Shown here: in pieces, positions 27,403-34,776 of the stretch
Numbering within the stretch: the stretch's first letter is position 1
How the letters are laid out: each line of letters begins with the position of its first letter
NCBI RefSeq assembly: GCF_003319125.1
Contig: NZ_QOHG01000029.1
Span: 1 to 44,259, forward strand
DNA: 44,259 nt
Direction: 5' to 3'
DNA from: Blastococcus sp. TF02A-26
GTDB lineage: Bacteria; Actinomycetota; Actinomycetes; Mycobacteriales; Geodermatophilaceae
Translations under genes and position numbers: made by a program
The notes under the pieces: model-generated
The model's input: the letters and a program-made list of their open reading frames with translations, nothing else
What the model was told of the DNA's origin: nothing
The model's database searches: none

Positions 27403-27507
27403 CTGGGGTCCGCCCCGGGATGGCACCCCTCCGTGCCGAGGGGGCCGACTACCATCGCGCGCGCCGTGCGGCCGCCCCGACGGGCCGACGGCGGAGAGGC
27501 GGTCTGC

Positions 27508-29166
27508 GTGTCGATCCCCGCTGGCGGAGGCGGCCGATCCGCCGTCGCGGACAGCCCCGGTCCTCTCGCCGAGGGCACCGCCGTCGACAAGGGCCTCAAG
27601 CGCGGCACGGTCGGGCTGCTGTCCTCGATCGTGATCGGCACGGCGTCCACCGCGCCGGCCTACAGCCTCGCGGCCACGCTCGGGTTCGTCGTCATCGCCG
27701 TGGGGGTGAAGGCGCCGGCGATCATGCTGCTGGCGTTCGTCCCCATGTACTTCATCGCGGTCGCCTACGCCGAGCTCAACAAGCGCGAGCCCGACTGCGG
27801 GACGACCTTCACCTGGGCCGCGCGTGCGTTCGGGCCGCGGACCGGCTGGCTCGGCGGCTGGGGGCTGATCGCCGCCGACGTCATCGTCATGGCGAACCTG
27901 GCGCAGATCGCGGGCTCCTACGGCTACCAGCTCGTCGGCCTGGACTCGCTCGCCGAGAGCACCTTCTGGACCACGGTCGCCGGCGTGCTGTGGATCGCCG
28001 CCATGACCTGGGTCTGCTACATCGGCCTGGAGGTCTCCAAGCGCCTGCAGTACGTGCTGCTCAGCGTCGAGGTCGTCGTCCTCGTGGCGTTCGCCGTGTA
28101 CGCGCTCGTGAAGGTCTACTCCGGCGATGCGCCGGACGGCTCGCTGCGCCCGTCGCTGTCGTGGCTGTGGCCGTCGGGCCTGGAGTGGTCCTCGCTCACC
28201 GAGGCGGTGCTCCTGGCGATCTTCATCTACTGGGGCTGGGACACCGCGGTCGCGATCAACGAGGAGACGAAGGACCCCGGCCGCACGCCCGGCCGCGCGG
28301 CGATCATCTCCACGGTCCTGCTGCTGGCCAGCTACGCGATCGTCTCGATCGCCACGGTGGCCTTCGCCGGCGTGGGGACGACGGGCATCGGGCTGGGCAA
28401 CGAGGACAACGCCGAGGACGTGTTCAACGCGATCGGCCCGGCGGTCTTCGGGGACGACCTGGGCGGCCGCGTCTTCGAGGCGCTGCTGATCGTCTCCGTG
28501 CTGACCTCGGCGGCCGCGTCGACGCAGACGACGATCCTGCCGACGGCGCGCGCCACGCTGTCTATGGGCGCCTACCGGGCGGTCCCGGCCGCGTTCGCGC
28601 GCATCCACCCGCGGTACCTGAGCCCGTCGGTGTCGACGGTCTGGATGGGCGCGGTCTCGATCGCCTTCTACGTCGGGCTCACGATCGTCAGCGACAACGT
28701 CCTGCAGGACTCCATCCTCGCCGTCGGCCTGCTGATCGCCTTCTACTACGGCATGACCGGCTTCGCGTGCGCGTGGGAGTTCCGGCGCGATCTGCACACG
28801 GCCCGCGACGTGGTGATGCGCTGCGTGATCCCGCTGCTGGGCGGCGTCCTGCTGCTCGCGGTGTTCGTGCTCGCCTGCATCGAGTACGCCGACCCCGACT
28901 ACGGCTTCACCGTGCTCTTCGGGGTCGGCGGGGTCTTCGTCATCGGGATCGGCACGCTGCTGCTCGGCGTCGTCCTGATGGCGGTCTACAACGTGATCGC
29001 CCCGGCCTACTTCCGCGGGGAGACGCTGCGGAACCGGTCCGGCGACCTGCTGCTCGAGCCCGCTCCCGAGGGGGCGGGGCTGCGGCTGCCGGACTCCCGC
29101 GAGGAGACCGTCATCGCGCCGGACCTGTCGAACCTGCCCGAGGGGCGCGAGCCGTACCAGCCCTGA
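27508..29166 (+). CDS. APC-superfamily amino acid permease
   Basis: A 552-residue transporter with about 12-13 membrane helices. The conserved first-helix region GLLSSIVIGTASTAPAYSLA (about 34-53) and FTWAARAFGPRTGWLGGW are APC signatures. The long hydrophilic C-terminus (about 515-552) ends with a Pro/Glu-rich tail. The substrate is probably an amino acid or amine, otherwise unresolved. The GTG at 27508 is chosen: GGAGAG lies about 9 bases upstream and upstream residues in this frame are antisense to the FecCD operon. The stop overlaps the DUF167 start (TGATG). Confidence 0.88.
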   Translation: MSIPAGGGGRSAVADSPGPLAEGTAVDKGLKRGTVGLLSSIVIGTASTAPAYSLAATLGFVVIAVGVKAPAIMLLAFVPMYFIAVAYAELNKREPDCGTTFTWAARAFGPRTGWLGGWGLIAADVIVMANLAQIAGSYGYQLVGLDSLAESTFWTTVAGVLWIAAMTWVCYIGLEVSKRLQYVLLSVEVVVLVAFAVYALVKVYSGDAPDGSLRPSLSWLWPSGLEWSSLTEAVLLAIFIYWGWDTAVAINEETKDPGRTPGRAAIISTVLLLASYAIVSIATVAFAGVGTTGIGLGNEDNAEDVFNAIGPAVFGDDLGGRVFEALLIVSVLTSAAASTQTTILPTARATLSMGAYRAVPAAFARIHPRYLSPSVSTVWMGAVSIAFYVGLTIVSDNVLQDSILAVGLLIAFYYGMTGFACAWEFRRDLHTARDVVMRCVIPLLGGVLLLAVFVLACIEYADPDYGFTVLFGVGGVFVIGIGTLLLGVVLMAVYNVIAPAYFRGETLRNRSGDLLLEPAPEGAGLRLPDSREETVIAPDLSNLPEGREPYQP

Positions 29167-29426
29167 TGAGGGTCGCTCTCCGGGTGCGGCCCGGTGCCGG
29201 CCGGACGGCGGTCGGCGGCTCCCACGACGGCGCGCTCGTGGTGCGCGTGGCGGCGCCGGCCGTCGACGGGCGGGCGACGGAGGCGGCACTGACCGCCGTC
29301 GCCTCGGCGCTCGGGCTGCGCCGCCGGGACGTCGTCCTCGTCACGGGCGCGACCAGCAGGACGAAGGTCGTCGAGGTGCCGGACGACCGTGCGGCGGCGG
29401 TGGCGGACCTGTTGTCCGACCGATGA
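29166..29426 (+). CDS. DUF167/UPF0235 (YggU-like) small protein
   Basis: An 86-residue protein with the family pattern: an opening VRVxPGA-type strand (ALRVRPGAGRTAVGG), the LVVRVAAPAVDGRATEAAL segment with the conserved VDGxA helix, and a late DVVLVTGATSRTKVVEV. These small alpha/beta proteins are widespread and biochemically uncharacterised. It is translationally coupled to the permease by a TGATG overlap, an association with no obvious functional reading. Confidence 0.88.
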   Translation: MRVALRVRPGAGRTAVGGSHDGALVVRVAAPAVDGRATEAALTAVASALGLRRRDVVLVTGATSRTKVVEVPDDRAAAVADLLSDR

Positions 29427-29481
29427 CTTCTGCGCGTCCGGCCGGTCTGCACGCCGAGGACCGACCCACGGGAGCTGGCGC

Positions 29482-30045
29482 ATGCGGAAGCTGACCTTCG
29501 CGATGAACGTGAGCCTGGACGGCTACGTCGCCGCGCCGGGCGACGACCTCGGCTGGAGCGTGCCGAGCGACGAGCTGTTCCAGTACTGGTCCGACCGGGT
29601 GGGGGCCACCGAGCTGGCGCTGTACGGGCGGCGGCTGTGGGAGGGGATGAGCTCCCACTGGCCGACCGCCGACCAGCAGCCCGGCGCCACGCCGGCGCAC
29701 GCCGAGTACGCCCGTCGCTGGCGGGACATGCCGAAGGTGGTCTTCTCCTCGACGCTCGGCGCGGTCGACTGGAACGCCCGCCTGGTCCCCGGCGACGCGG
29801 TCGCCGAGATCACCCGGCTCAAGGCCGAGGACGGCGGGGACATGGACATCGGCGGCGCCACCCTCGCCGCGACAGCCATGCGGGCGGGGCTGATCGACGA
29901 GTACGTCCTGGTGACCGCCCCGGTCCTGATCGGCGGTGGCGCGCCGTTCTTCACGGCTCTGGACAACTGGGTGGACCTGGAGCTGGTGGAGACCCGGACC
30001 TTCGCCGACGGCGTGCTGCTGACCCGGTACGAGGTCAGGCGCTGA
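29482..30045 (+). CDS. Dihydrofolate-reductase-like (RibD C-terminal) protein
   Basis: A 187-residue protein of the RibD-C/DHFR-like superfamily. It opens with KLTFAMNVSLDGYVA, has an ELALYGRRLWEGM cofactor-side helix, a central DIGGATLAATAMRAGLIDEYVL NADPH-loop region (about 128-149) and VLIGGGAPFF. Stand-alone members are NADPH-dependent reductases of unknown substrate and do not replace folA on their own. The ATG at 29482 follows a GGGAG site. It is followed by the decayed HNH gene. Confidence 0.88.
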   Translation: MRKLTFAMNVSLDGYVAAPGDDLGWSVPSDELFQYWSDRVGATELALYGRRLWEGMSSHWPTADQQPGATPAHAEYARRWRDMPKVVFSSTLGAVDWNARLVPGDAVAEITRLKAEDGGDMDIGGATLAATAMRAGLIDEYVLVTAPVLIGGGAPFFTALDNWVDLELVETRTFADGVLLTRYEVRR

Positions 30046-30152
30046 CTCTCCCGTACCGGCATCGGGCCATCGTGCAAGTGTCCCGTCGAGACTGTGGACA
30101 GCGCGCTGACCTGGGGATTCATCGCTTCGCTCGGGCCCTGCGGCGGTAGAAT

Positions 30153-30168
30153 CCGTACATGTGTTCGA
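30153..30168. promoter_or_regulatory. LexA-like (SOS) box at the start of the DUF222/HNH pseudogene
   Basis: CCGTACATGTGTTCGA matches the actinobacterial SOS consensus TCGAAC-N4-GTTCGA with a perfect right half and 4 of 6 in the left. A TAGAAT -10-like hexamer precedes it (30147-30152), and the original ATG (30159) lies within the box. SOS control of 13E12-type genes is established in mycobacteria. Confidence 0.55.
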
Positions 30169-31186
30169 GTGGTGCCGGTGGTGATCCGCACGCAAGGAGA
30201 CCGCGTCGGCGCTGGTGCACCGCGGGCGGGCGCTGGACCTGCTGCCGCCACGGCCGCGGCGTTCGCCGCCGGCGCGATCGGGGTCGACCACGTCACCGCC
30301 GTCGCCGAGGTCGTGACGCCCAAGCACCTGGCGATGGCGACCGGACAGGGGGTGGACCTGGCCGAGGTCGACACCGCCCTGGCCACGGTCGCCTCCGGCG
30401 GCACCTACCGAGAGCTGACCGAGGCGGTGCACCACTACCCCACCCGGCTCGACCCCGACGGACCCGAACCGGCACCGACCGACCAGCGGTCGCTGACCAT
30501 CACCACCCACCCCGACGGCACGGTGACCATCCGCGCCGAGCTCGACGCCGTGGGCGGGGAGAAGGTCAAAGCCGTGCTCGAGCCGATCGCCGCCACATCG
30601 CGCACCGCCGGCGACGAGCACAGCCCCGCCCACATCCGCGGCGATGCGCTGGTGCAGTGGGCCGACAACACCCTCGCCGCCGGGGCGGTGCCGGTCCAGC
30701 GGACCCGCAAGCCCGGCATCGCCGCCGTGATCGACGTCGCCGCTGGCCCCGTCCAGGGCACCGCCCTGAGCGTGCGAAGGGTGGGGAGGACGGGGTCCTC
30801 CAACCGCCGCCCGGGCCCGGTGGCTGGCCTGCGACGCCACCGTCGCCCGCATCGTGATCGGCCCCGACGGGCAGCCGATCGACCGCGGCCGCGAGGTCCG
30901 CATCGTCCCGCCGGCCCTGCGCCACCTGCTGGACCTGCGCGACGGCGGGTGCGTGTTCGCCGGCTGCGACGCCCCACCCTGGTGGTGCGAGGCCCACCAC
31001 CTCATCCACTGGGCCTTCGGCGGCGAGACCACCCTGGACAACACCGGGCTGTTGTGCGAACGGCACCACGGCAAGGTCCACGCCGGCTTCCGCGTCGAAC
31101 GAGATCCCGACGGCACCTGGCACACCCACCGCCCCGACGGCACCGAGATCCTCCTGACCCGACCCGATCTCCTCGTCTCCGTCTGA
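30159..31186 (+). pseudogene. Decayed DUF222/HNH endonuclease (13E12 repeat family)
   Basis: Pieces of one protein lie in different frames. After a start region at 30159, KETASALVHRGRALDLLP is readable from 30194, then a missing base near 30247 moves the text to ATAAAFAAGAIGVDHVTAV and onward (DUF222, to about 30765). A second shift near 30765-30820, beside a GGAGGAC/GTCCTCC hairpin (30785-30801), moves it again to ARWLACDATVARIVIGPDG. The HNH domain DGGCVFAGCDAPPWWCEAHHL and LCERHHGKVHAG ends at 31186. The N-terminal domain is also much shorter than usual. The catalytic HNH residues remain, but no single frame joins them. Confidence 0.82.
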
Positions 31187-31206
31187 TCGCTGACCTCCCC
31201 GCCTCA

Positions 31207-31230
31207 GCCGCCCACCGACCGGTGGGCGGC
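31207..31230. terminator. 10-bp GC-rich hairpin after the HNH remnant
   Basis: GCCGCCCACC (31207-31216) and GGTGGGCGGC (31221-31230) pair perfectly around GACC. It lies 20 bases after the last HNH codon and 50 before the next gene. No U-tract follows. Confidence 0.65.
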
Positions 31231-31280
31231 CAGGGTGGGTGCCCCGGCAGGATGGGCGTGAGTCGAGCGTGGGAGGTCTC

Positions 31281-31505
31281 GTGGCAGGTGTGAAGCAGTG
31301 GAGCCAGCTGACCGGGGGGCAGCGCGCCCTGGTGGTCACCGGCGTGGTCGTCGACTCCGTGGCCAAGGCCGCGGCCCTGCGTGACCTCAGGCGCCGGCCG
31401 GCCGCGCAGGTGCGCGGGCCGAAGTGGCTCTGGGGCGCCGCCATCGCGCTCACCGGGTCACTCGGCGCCGTCCCGCTGGCCTACTTCCTCGTCGGGCGCC
31501 GTTAG
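31281..31505 (+). CDS. Small membrane protein with a PLDc_N-like end
   Basis: A 74-residue protein. A first helix (about 15-28) is followed by a basic loop ALRDLRRRP, then RGPKWLWGAAIALTGSLGAVPLAYFLVGRR, where the pattern xGPKWLW...P-x-YFLVGR resembles the PLDc_N two-helix domain seen in short actinobacterial proteins. Function is unknown. The GTG at 31281 follows GGGAGG. Its TAG stop overlaps the TAA stop of the convergent DUF2237 gene by three bases. Confidence 0.7.
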   Translation: MAGVKQWSQLTGGQRALVVTGVVVDSVAKAAALRDLRRRPAAQVRGPKWLWGAAIALTGSLGAVPLAYFLVGRR

Positions 31506-31903
31506 CCCAGACCGCTGATGTCGTCGGGCACGTCGACGGCGTGCTGGCGGAGCGCCTCGAGCGGCACGACCTCCAGGGCGCGGGCGTTCGTCGCCGCCAG
31601 GACGACCCCCGCGGCCGCGCCGGCCTGGTAGGCCTGCAGCCACCGCACCGCGACGACGCACCAGCGGTCGCCGGGGACCAGCCCGGGGAAGTCGTACTCC
31701 GGCCGAGGGGTGCTCAGGTCGTTGCCCAGCTCCCGCTGCATCGCGAGGAACTCCGCCGACACGACGGCGCACAGGGTGTGCCGGCCGAGGTCGTCGGGGC
31801 CGCTGCTGCAGCACCCGTCCCGGTAGAAGCCGGTCATCGGCTGCGTGCCGCACGGCTCCAGCGGGCCGCCCAGCACGTTCAGTTCGTCGCCCTGCTCGCT
31901 CAC
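31502..31903 (-). CDS. DUF2237 family protein
   Basis: A 133-residue protein matching DUF2237 closely: NVLGGPLEPCGTQPMTGFYRDGCC at the N-terminus, GRHTLCAVVSAEFL, GNDLSTPRPEYDFPGL and PGDRWCVVAVRWLQA. Five Cys residues, including the vicinal pair in DGCC, are typical. The family is uncharacterised. The GTG at 31903 lies 12 bases after the stop of the DsbA-like gene on the same strand, suggesting an operon that may concern thiol chemistry; that link is inference from position. Confidence 0.9.
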   Translation of the reverse strand: MSEQGDELNVLGGPLEPCGTQPMTGFYRDGCCSSGPDDLGRHTLCAVVSAEFLAMQRELGNDLSTPRPEYDFPGLVPGDRWCVVAVRWLQAYQAGAAAGVVLAATNARALEVVPLEALRQHAVDVPDDISGLG

Positions 31904-31915
31904 GCCGCGCTCATC

Positions 31916-32635
31916 TCACCGGTGCTGCCGACGGCTGCCACCGTGCCAGTCCTCCTCCTGCCCGGCCTCGCCCCGGCGGACGCCGAACGAGGCCAGCTGC
32001 GGACGCTCCCGCAGGCTCCGCTTGAGCTCCGCGAACCCCGGGAAGCCCGCCAGCGCGATGACGTGGTCCCACAGCTCGACCGCCTCGTCGGGCTCCGGGA
32101 GCCGGCTGATCACCGGCCCGAAGAACGCCGTCCCCTCCGGCGGCCGGAACTGCAGGATCGGCGTCCCGACGTCGCGGCCGGTCAGCTCCAGGGCCTCGTC
32201 GGTCTCCGCCTGCACCACGGCGTCCCAGCCCTCGTCGTCCAGGGCCCCGGTCAGCTCCGCCGGCAGCCCGAGCTCGGTCAGCACCGGGGCCACGAACCCC
32301 GCCGTCCCGCGGGCGCCGGCGGCGGTCTCCGCCGAGGGCGGTGCGTCGTGGATCCGCCGGCCCAGGGCCAGGTAGAGCCGGTCCACCGCGTCCGGACCGT
32401 GCTCGTCGCGCACCCGCGCCGCCAGCCGGAGCAGCCGCAGTCCGTCGGTGTGCCCGGCCTCGTAGTCGGGCGGGAACTGCGCGGCGTAGTCGACGTGCGC
32501 GTTGAGGAGCCGCAGCGAGATGAACCGCCACTCGACGGAGTACTCCCGGCGCTCCGCGACCAGGCGCACCCACTCGCTGGTCAGCCAGGCGAACGGGCAG
32601 ACGGGGTCGAACCAGAATCGCAGGTCGGCCGGCAC
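31916..32635 (-). CDS. DsbA-family oxidoreductase, Rv2466c-like (mycothiol-dependent type)
   Basis: A 239-residue cytoplasmic DsbA-fold protein. The opening FWFDPVCPFAWLTSEWV is the Rv2466c pattern, and the central GRRIHD, the cis-Pro loop EDVGTP-type segment (GRDVGTPILQF) and AFFGPVISRLP all fit. The active site is CPFA rather than the CPxC of Rv2466c: Cys13 is kept but the resolving Cys is Ala16, so it would act through a single thiol, perhaps with mycothiol. The C-terminus extends about 25 residues beyond the usual end. It is first in an operon with DUF2237. Confidence 0.85.
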   Translation of the reverse strand: MPADLRFWFDPVCPFAWLTSEWVRLVAERREYSVEWRFISLRLLNAHVDYAAQFPPDYEAGHTDGLRLLRLAARVRDEHGPDAVDRLYLALGRRIHDAPPSAETAAGARGTAGFVAPVLTELGLPAELTGALDDEGWDAVVQAETDEALELTGRDVGTPILQFRPPEGTAFFGPVISRLPEPDEAVELWDHVIALAGFPGFAELKRSLRERPQLASFGVRRGEAGQEEDWHGGSRRQHR

Positions 32636-32676
32636 GGGCCGAACCTAGCGCCGGAGACCGCACACCGCCGGGCGCG

Positions 32677-32720
32677 CCGGATCGGCGGCCGGGCTCAAGG
32701 GTGCCCGACCGCCGATCCGG
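32677..32720. terminator. Compound hairpin after the chaplin-like gene
   Basis: CCGGATCGGCGG (32677-32688) and CCGCCGATCCGG (32709-32720) are exact reverse complements; inside, GGGC (32691-32694) and GCCC (32703-32706) extend the stem. It lies just beyond the chaplin-like stop (32727) and before the start of the DsbA-like gene, so it should separate the two minus-strand units. Confidence 0.7.
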
Positions 32721-32726
32721 AGGCGG

Positions 32727-33746
32727 TCAGTCGAGCTCGACCGCGCGGCGCCGACGGGTCCCCGCCACCACGCCGAGCCCGGTGAGCAGGAACAGTGCCG
32801 CGAGGAGCACCCAGGACGCCGCGTCGACGCCGGTCCAGGCGAGCTCCCCGGCCACCGTTCCCGCACCAGACCCGGCCTCCGCCGGCAGGTGCGCCGGAGC
32901 GACAGCCGGAGCGACGACGGACGTCGGCCAGGCGGCCGGCGCGACACCGGGGGCGAGACCGGGCTGATGCGGGGTCGGCGTGTCCGGGACGGTCGGAGCT
33001 CCGACCGTGCAGCTGCCCGAGCCCGTGCCGAGCAGCCCGAGGCCGGTCCCGCAGACGGTCACCGGGACGTCGACGTCGACCACCGGACCGCCGGTGCCGG
33101 GACCGCCCGTGCTCGGGCCGCCCGGCGTGACCGTGCACGTCCCGAGCGCGTCGCCCAGCACGCCGATCCCGGTGCCGCAGACCGTCACGGGGACGTTCAG
33201 GTCCAGCAGCGTCGCGGGTGCGCCGGGGCCGCCGGTCGCCGGAGCGCCGGGCGCGCACCCGCCCGCGGCCTCGCCGAGGACGCCGATGCCGTTGCCGCAG
33301 ACGGTCACCGGCACGGAGACGCCGAGCAGGCCGCCGTCGCTGCCGGCCGGCACGGGGGCCGTGCCGGAGGCCGTGGCCTCCCCGAGGACCCCGACGGCGT
33401 TGCCCGAGACGGTGACCGGCACGAGGACGTCGGCCGGCTCGACCGCCGGCGCGGGAGCCGGCTCCTGCGTGGCGGTGGTCCCCGGCAGGCCGACGCCGTT
33501 GCCGCCGACCGTCACCGGGACGGACACGGACAGTCCGCCCAGGTCCACGCCGACGTCGGCGGTCAGCGCCGGCAGGTGGATGCCCGGTGCGGGCACCTCG
33601 CCGAGGACGGCGAGCGCGTTGTCGGTCACGGTGACCGGCACCGTGACGTCGAGGTCGTCGTCCGCGGACGCGACTCCCGTGCCGAGGGCCCACAGGCCCC
33701 CGGTCAGCACCGCGGCGCGCAGGCCGCGACGGATCCAGCTGTTCAT
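32727..33746 (-). CDS. Chaplin-like cell-wall-anchored surface protein with six repeats
   Basis: A 339-residue exported protein. The signal peptide (about 1-28) is followed by six VPVTV-x-(D/G)N/T-x-x-x-(V/L)-(L/P)-G units starting at 36, 76, 109, 145, 185 and 227. The last three contain a Cys pair 14 residues apart (C150/C164, C190/C204, C232/C246), as in chaplin domains; the first three have none. The C-terminus has a sortase-type LAWTG (302-306), a hydrophobic helix (about 311-329) and RRRR. Long chaplins coat aerial cell surfaces in streptomycetes; a hydrophobic coat here is inference. The RBS is AGGAGAGG. Confidence 0.85.
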   Translation of the reverse strand: MNSWIRRGLRAAVLTGGLWALGTGVASADDDLDVTVPVTVTDNALAVLGEVPAPGIHLPALTADVGVDLGGLSVSVPVTVGGNGVGLPGTTATQEPAPAPAVEPADVLVPVTVSGNAVGVLGEATASGTAPVPAGSDGGLLGVSVPVTVCGNGIGVLGEAAGGCAPGAPATGGPGAPATLLDLNVPVTVCGTGIGVLGDALGTCTVTPGGPSTGGPGTGGPVVDVDVPVTVCGTGLGLLGTGSGSCTVGAPTVPDTPTPHQPGLAPGVAPAAWPTSVVAPAVAPAHLPAEAGSGAGTVAGELAWTGVDAASWVLLAALFLLTGLGVVAGTRRRRAVELD

Positions 33747-33835
33747 GGCTGTACCTCTCCTGACGAGTGGGTCCCCGGTCCCGGCGGGACGGCGGGGGAT
33801 GGCGCTGCACCGGCACACGGCCGGCGGCGCCGCAC

Positions 33836-34603
33836 TCAGTCGGGAGAGGTCGCGGGGTCCTCGGGGGTGTCGAGGGACGGCGGGGTGTCCCCGTCGGGCA
33901 CGCCGCAGCGCAGCGCCCCGGCGGCGGGCGCACCGGCCGCGGGGAGGGTCGGGGTCGGCAGGTCGGTGCCCGTGCCCGCTCCCGCGGACGACGAGCCGGC
34001 GCCGGACGGCGGCAGCGCCGACGGCCCGGGGATCGGCAGCGGCGCGGCGGGCTCGGAGGCGTCCTCCGGCAGCGCCGACTCGACCGGGGTGGGGGAGGAG
34101 GTCGCCGGGGAGGCCGGCGCCGCGACGACCGGTGCGACGACCGGTGCGGTGGCCGGCGCCACGGCCGTGACCGGCTCGGGGTCGACCGTCATCGGGAGCT
34201 GGGGAGCCGGCGGCGTGGGGAGCGGGGGCTGCTGCACCGGCGGCGGCGTCGAGACCACCGGGGGTGAGGACACGACGCCCAGCACCGGCCGCACGACCGC
34301 GTCGACCACCGGGGCGACCGGGGTGCGGTCCAGGAGGCCGACGACCGGCGGCGCTACGGCGTCGACGACCGGGGTGACCACCTCGGCGACCACGGGGCGG
34401 ACCACCGTGTCGGTCAGCGCGCCGGTGAGGTCGACGGTGGCGGAGACGGTGCCCGTCAGCAGCCCGGTCGCGGGTGGCTCGTCGGCCGAGGCTGTGGCGG
34501 AGAGCTGGCCCGCGAGCCACAGGGCCCCGCCGAACCCGGCCACGGCGAGCCCGCGCAGGACGGCACGGCGGAGCCCGGAGGCCTCCCGCACCCGTCCGCC
34601 CAC
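33836..34603 (-). CDS. Secreted Pro/Ala/Val-rich protein upstream of the chaplin-like gene
   Basis: A 255-residue protein with a signal peptide (basic REASGLRR, hydrophobic core about 14-34, cleavage near ASADEPP). The mature part starts with Val/Pro-rich repeats (VVRPVVAEVV, VVDAVAPPVVG, VVDAVVRPVLG) and then becomes Pro/Ala/Ser/Thr low-complexity to the end, with one Cys near the C-terminus. No anchor is seen. The GTG at 34603 is supported by GAGGAG. It is 89 bases before the chaplin-like gene on the same strand and shares the SATASADE-type export style, so both may form one surface structure. Confidence 0.7.
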   Translation of the reverse strand: MGGRVREASGLRRAVLRGLAVAGFGGALWLAGQLSATASADEPPATGLLTGTVSATVDLTGALTDTVVRPVVAEVVTPVVDAVAPPVVGLLDRTPVAPVVDAVVRPVLGVVSSPPVVSTPPPVQQPPLPTPPAPQLPMTVDPEPVTAVAPATAPVVAPVVAAPASPATSSPTPVESALPEDASEPAAPLPIPGPSALPPSGAGSSSAGAGTGTDLPTPTLPAAGAPAAGALRCGVPDGDTPPSLDTPEDPATSPD

Positions 34604-34672
34604 GTCGACTCCTCATGGTGATGTGTCCACTGCGAAGCGTGGCCGCCCCCTGGCGGCGGCGCACGCCGGAAC

Positions 34673-34713
34673 GGGTCATCCGATCGGCGGTATCGCCGGC
34701 CGCGTGATGACCC
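34673..34713. promoter_or_regulatory. Nested inverted repeat in the divergent surface-protein / acyl-CoA ligase region
   Basis: GGGTCATC (34673-34680) and GATGACCC (34706-34713) are exact reverse complements; within them CGGCG (34685-34689) and CGCCG (34694-34698) pair around GTAT. The site is 70 bases from one gene and 64 from the other and may be an operator. No known motif was matched. Confidence 0.4.
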
Positions 34714-34776
34714 ACGGTGACGGGAGGGGCGGGTGTGCCACGTGAAACCGCGGCGCCGGAGTGGCAGGGTGCGGTC

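Noticed and set aside
26422-27507. N-terminal extension of the APC permease over the FecCD permease gene
   Set aside because: The residues are antisense to a clear permease gene and lose all similarity; the GTG at 27508 with a purine-rich site starts the real protein.
30094-31293. An intact 399-codon HNH protein
   Set aside because: The frame leaves the family text after about 30765 and passes the HNH domain in the wrong frame; the domain is read only in the frame ending at 31186.
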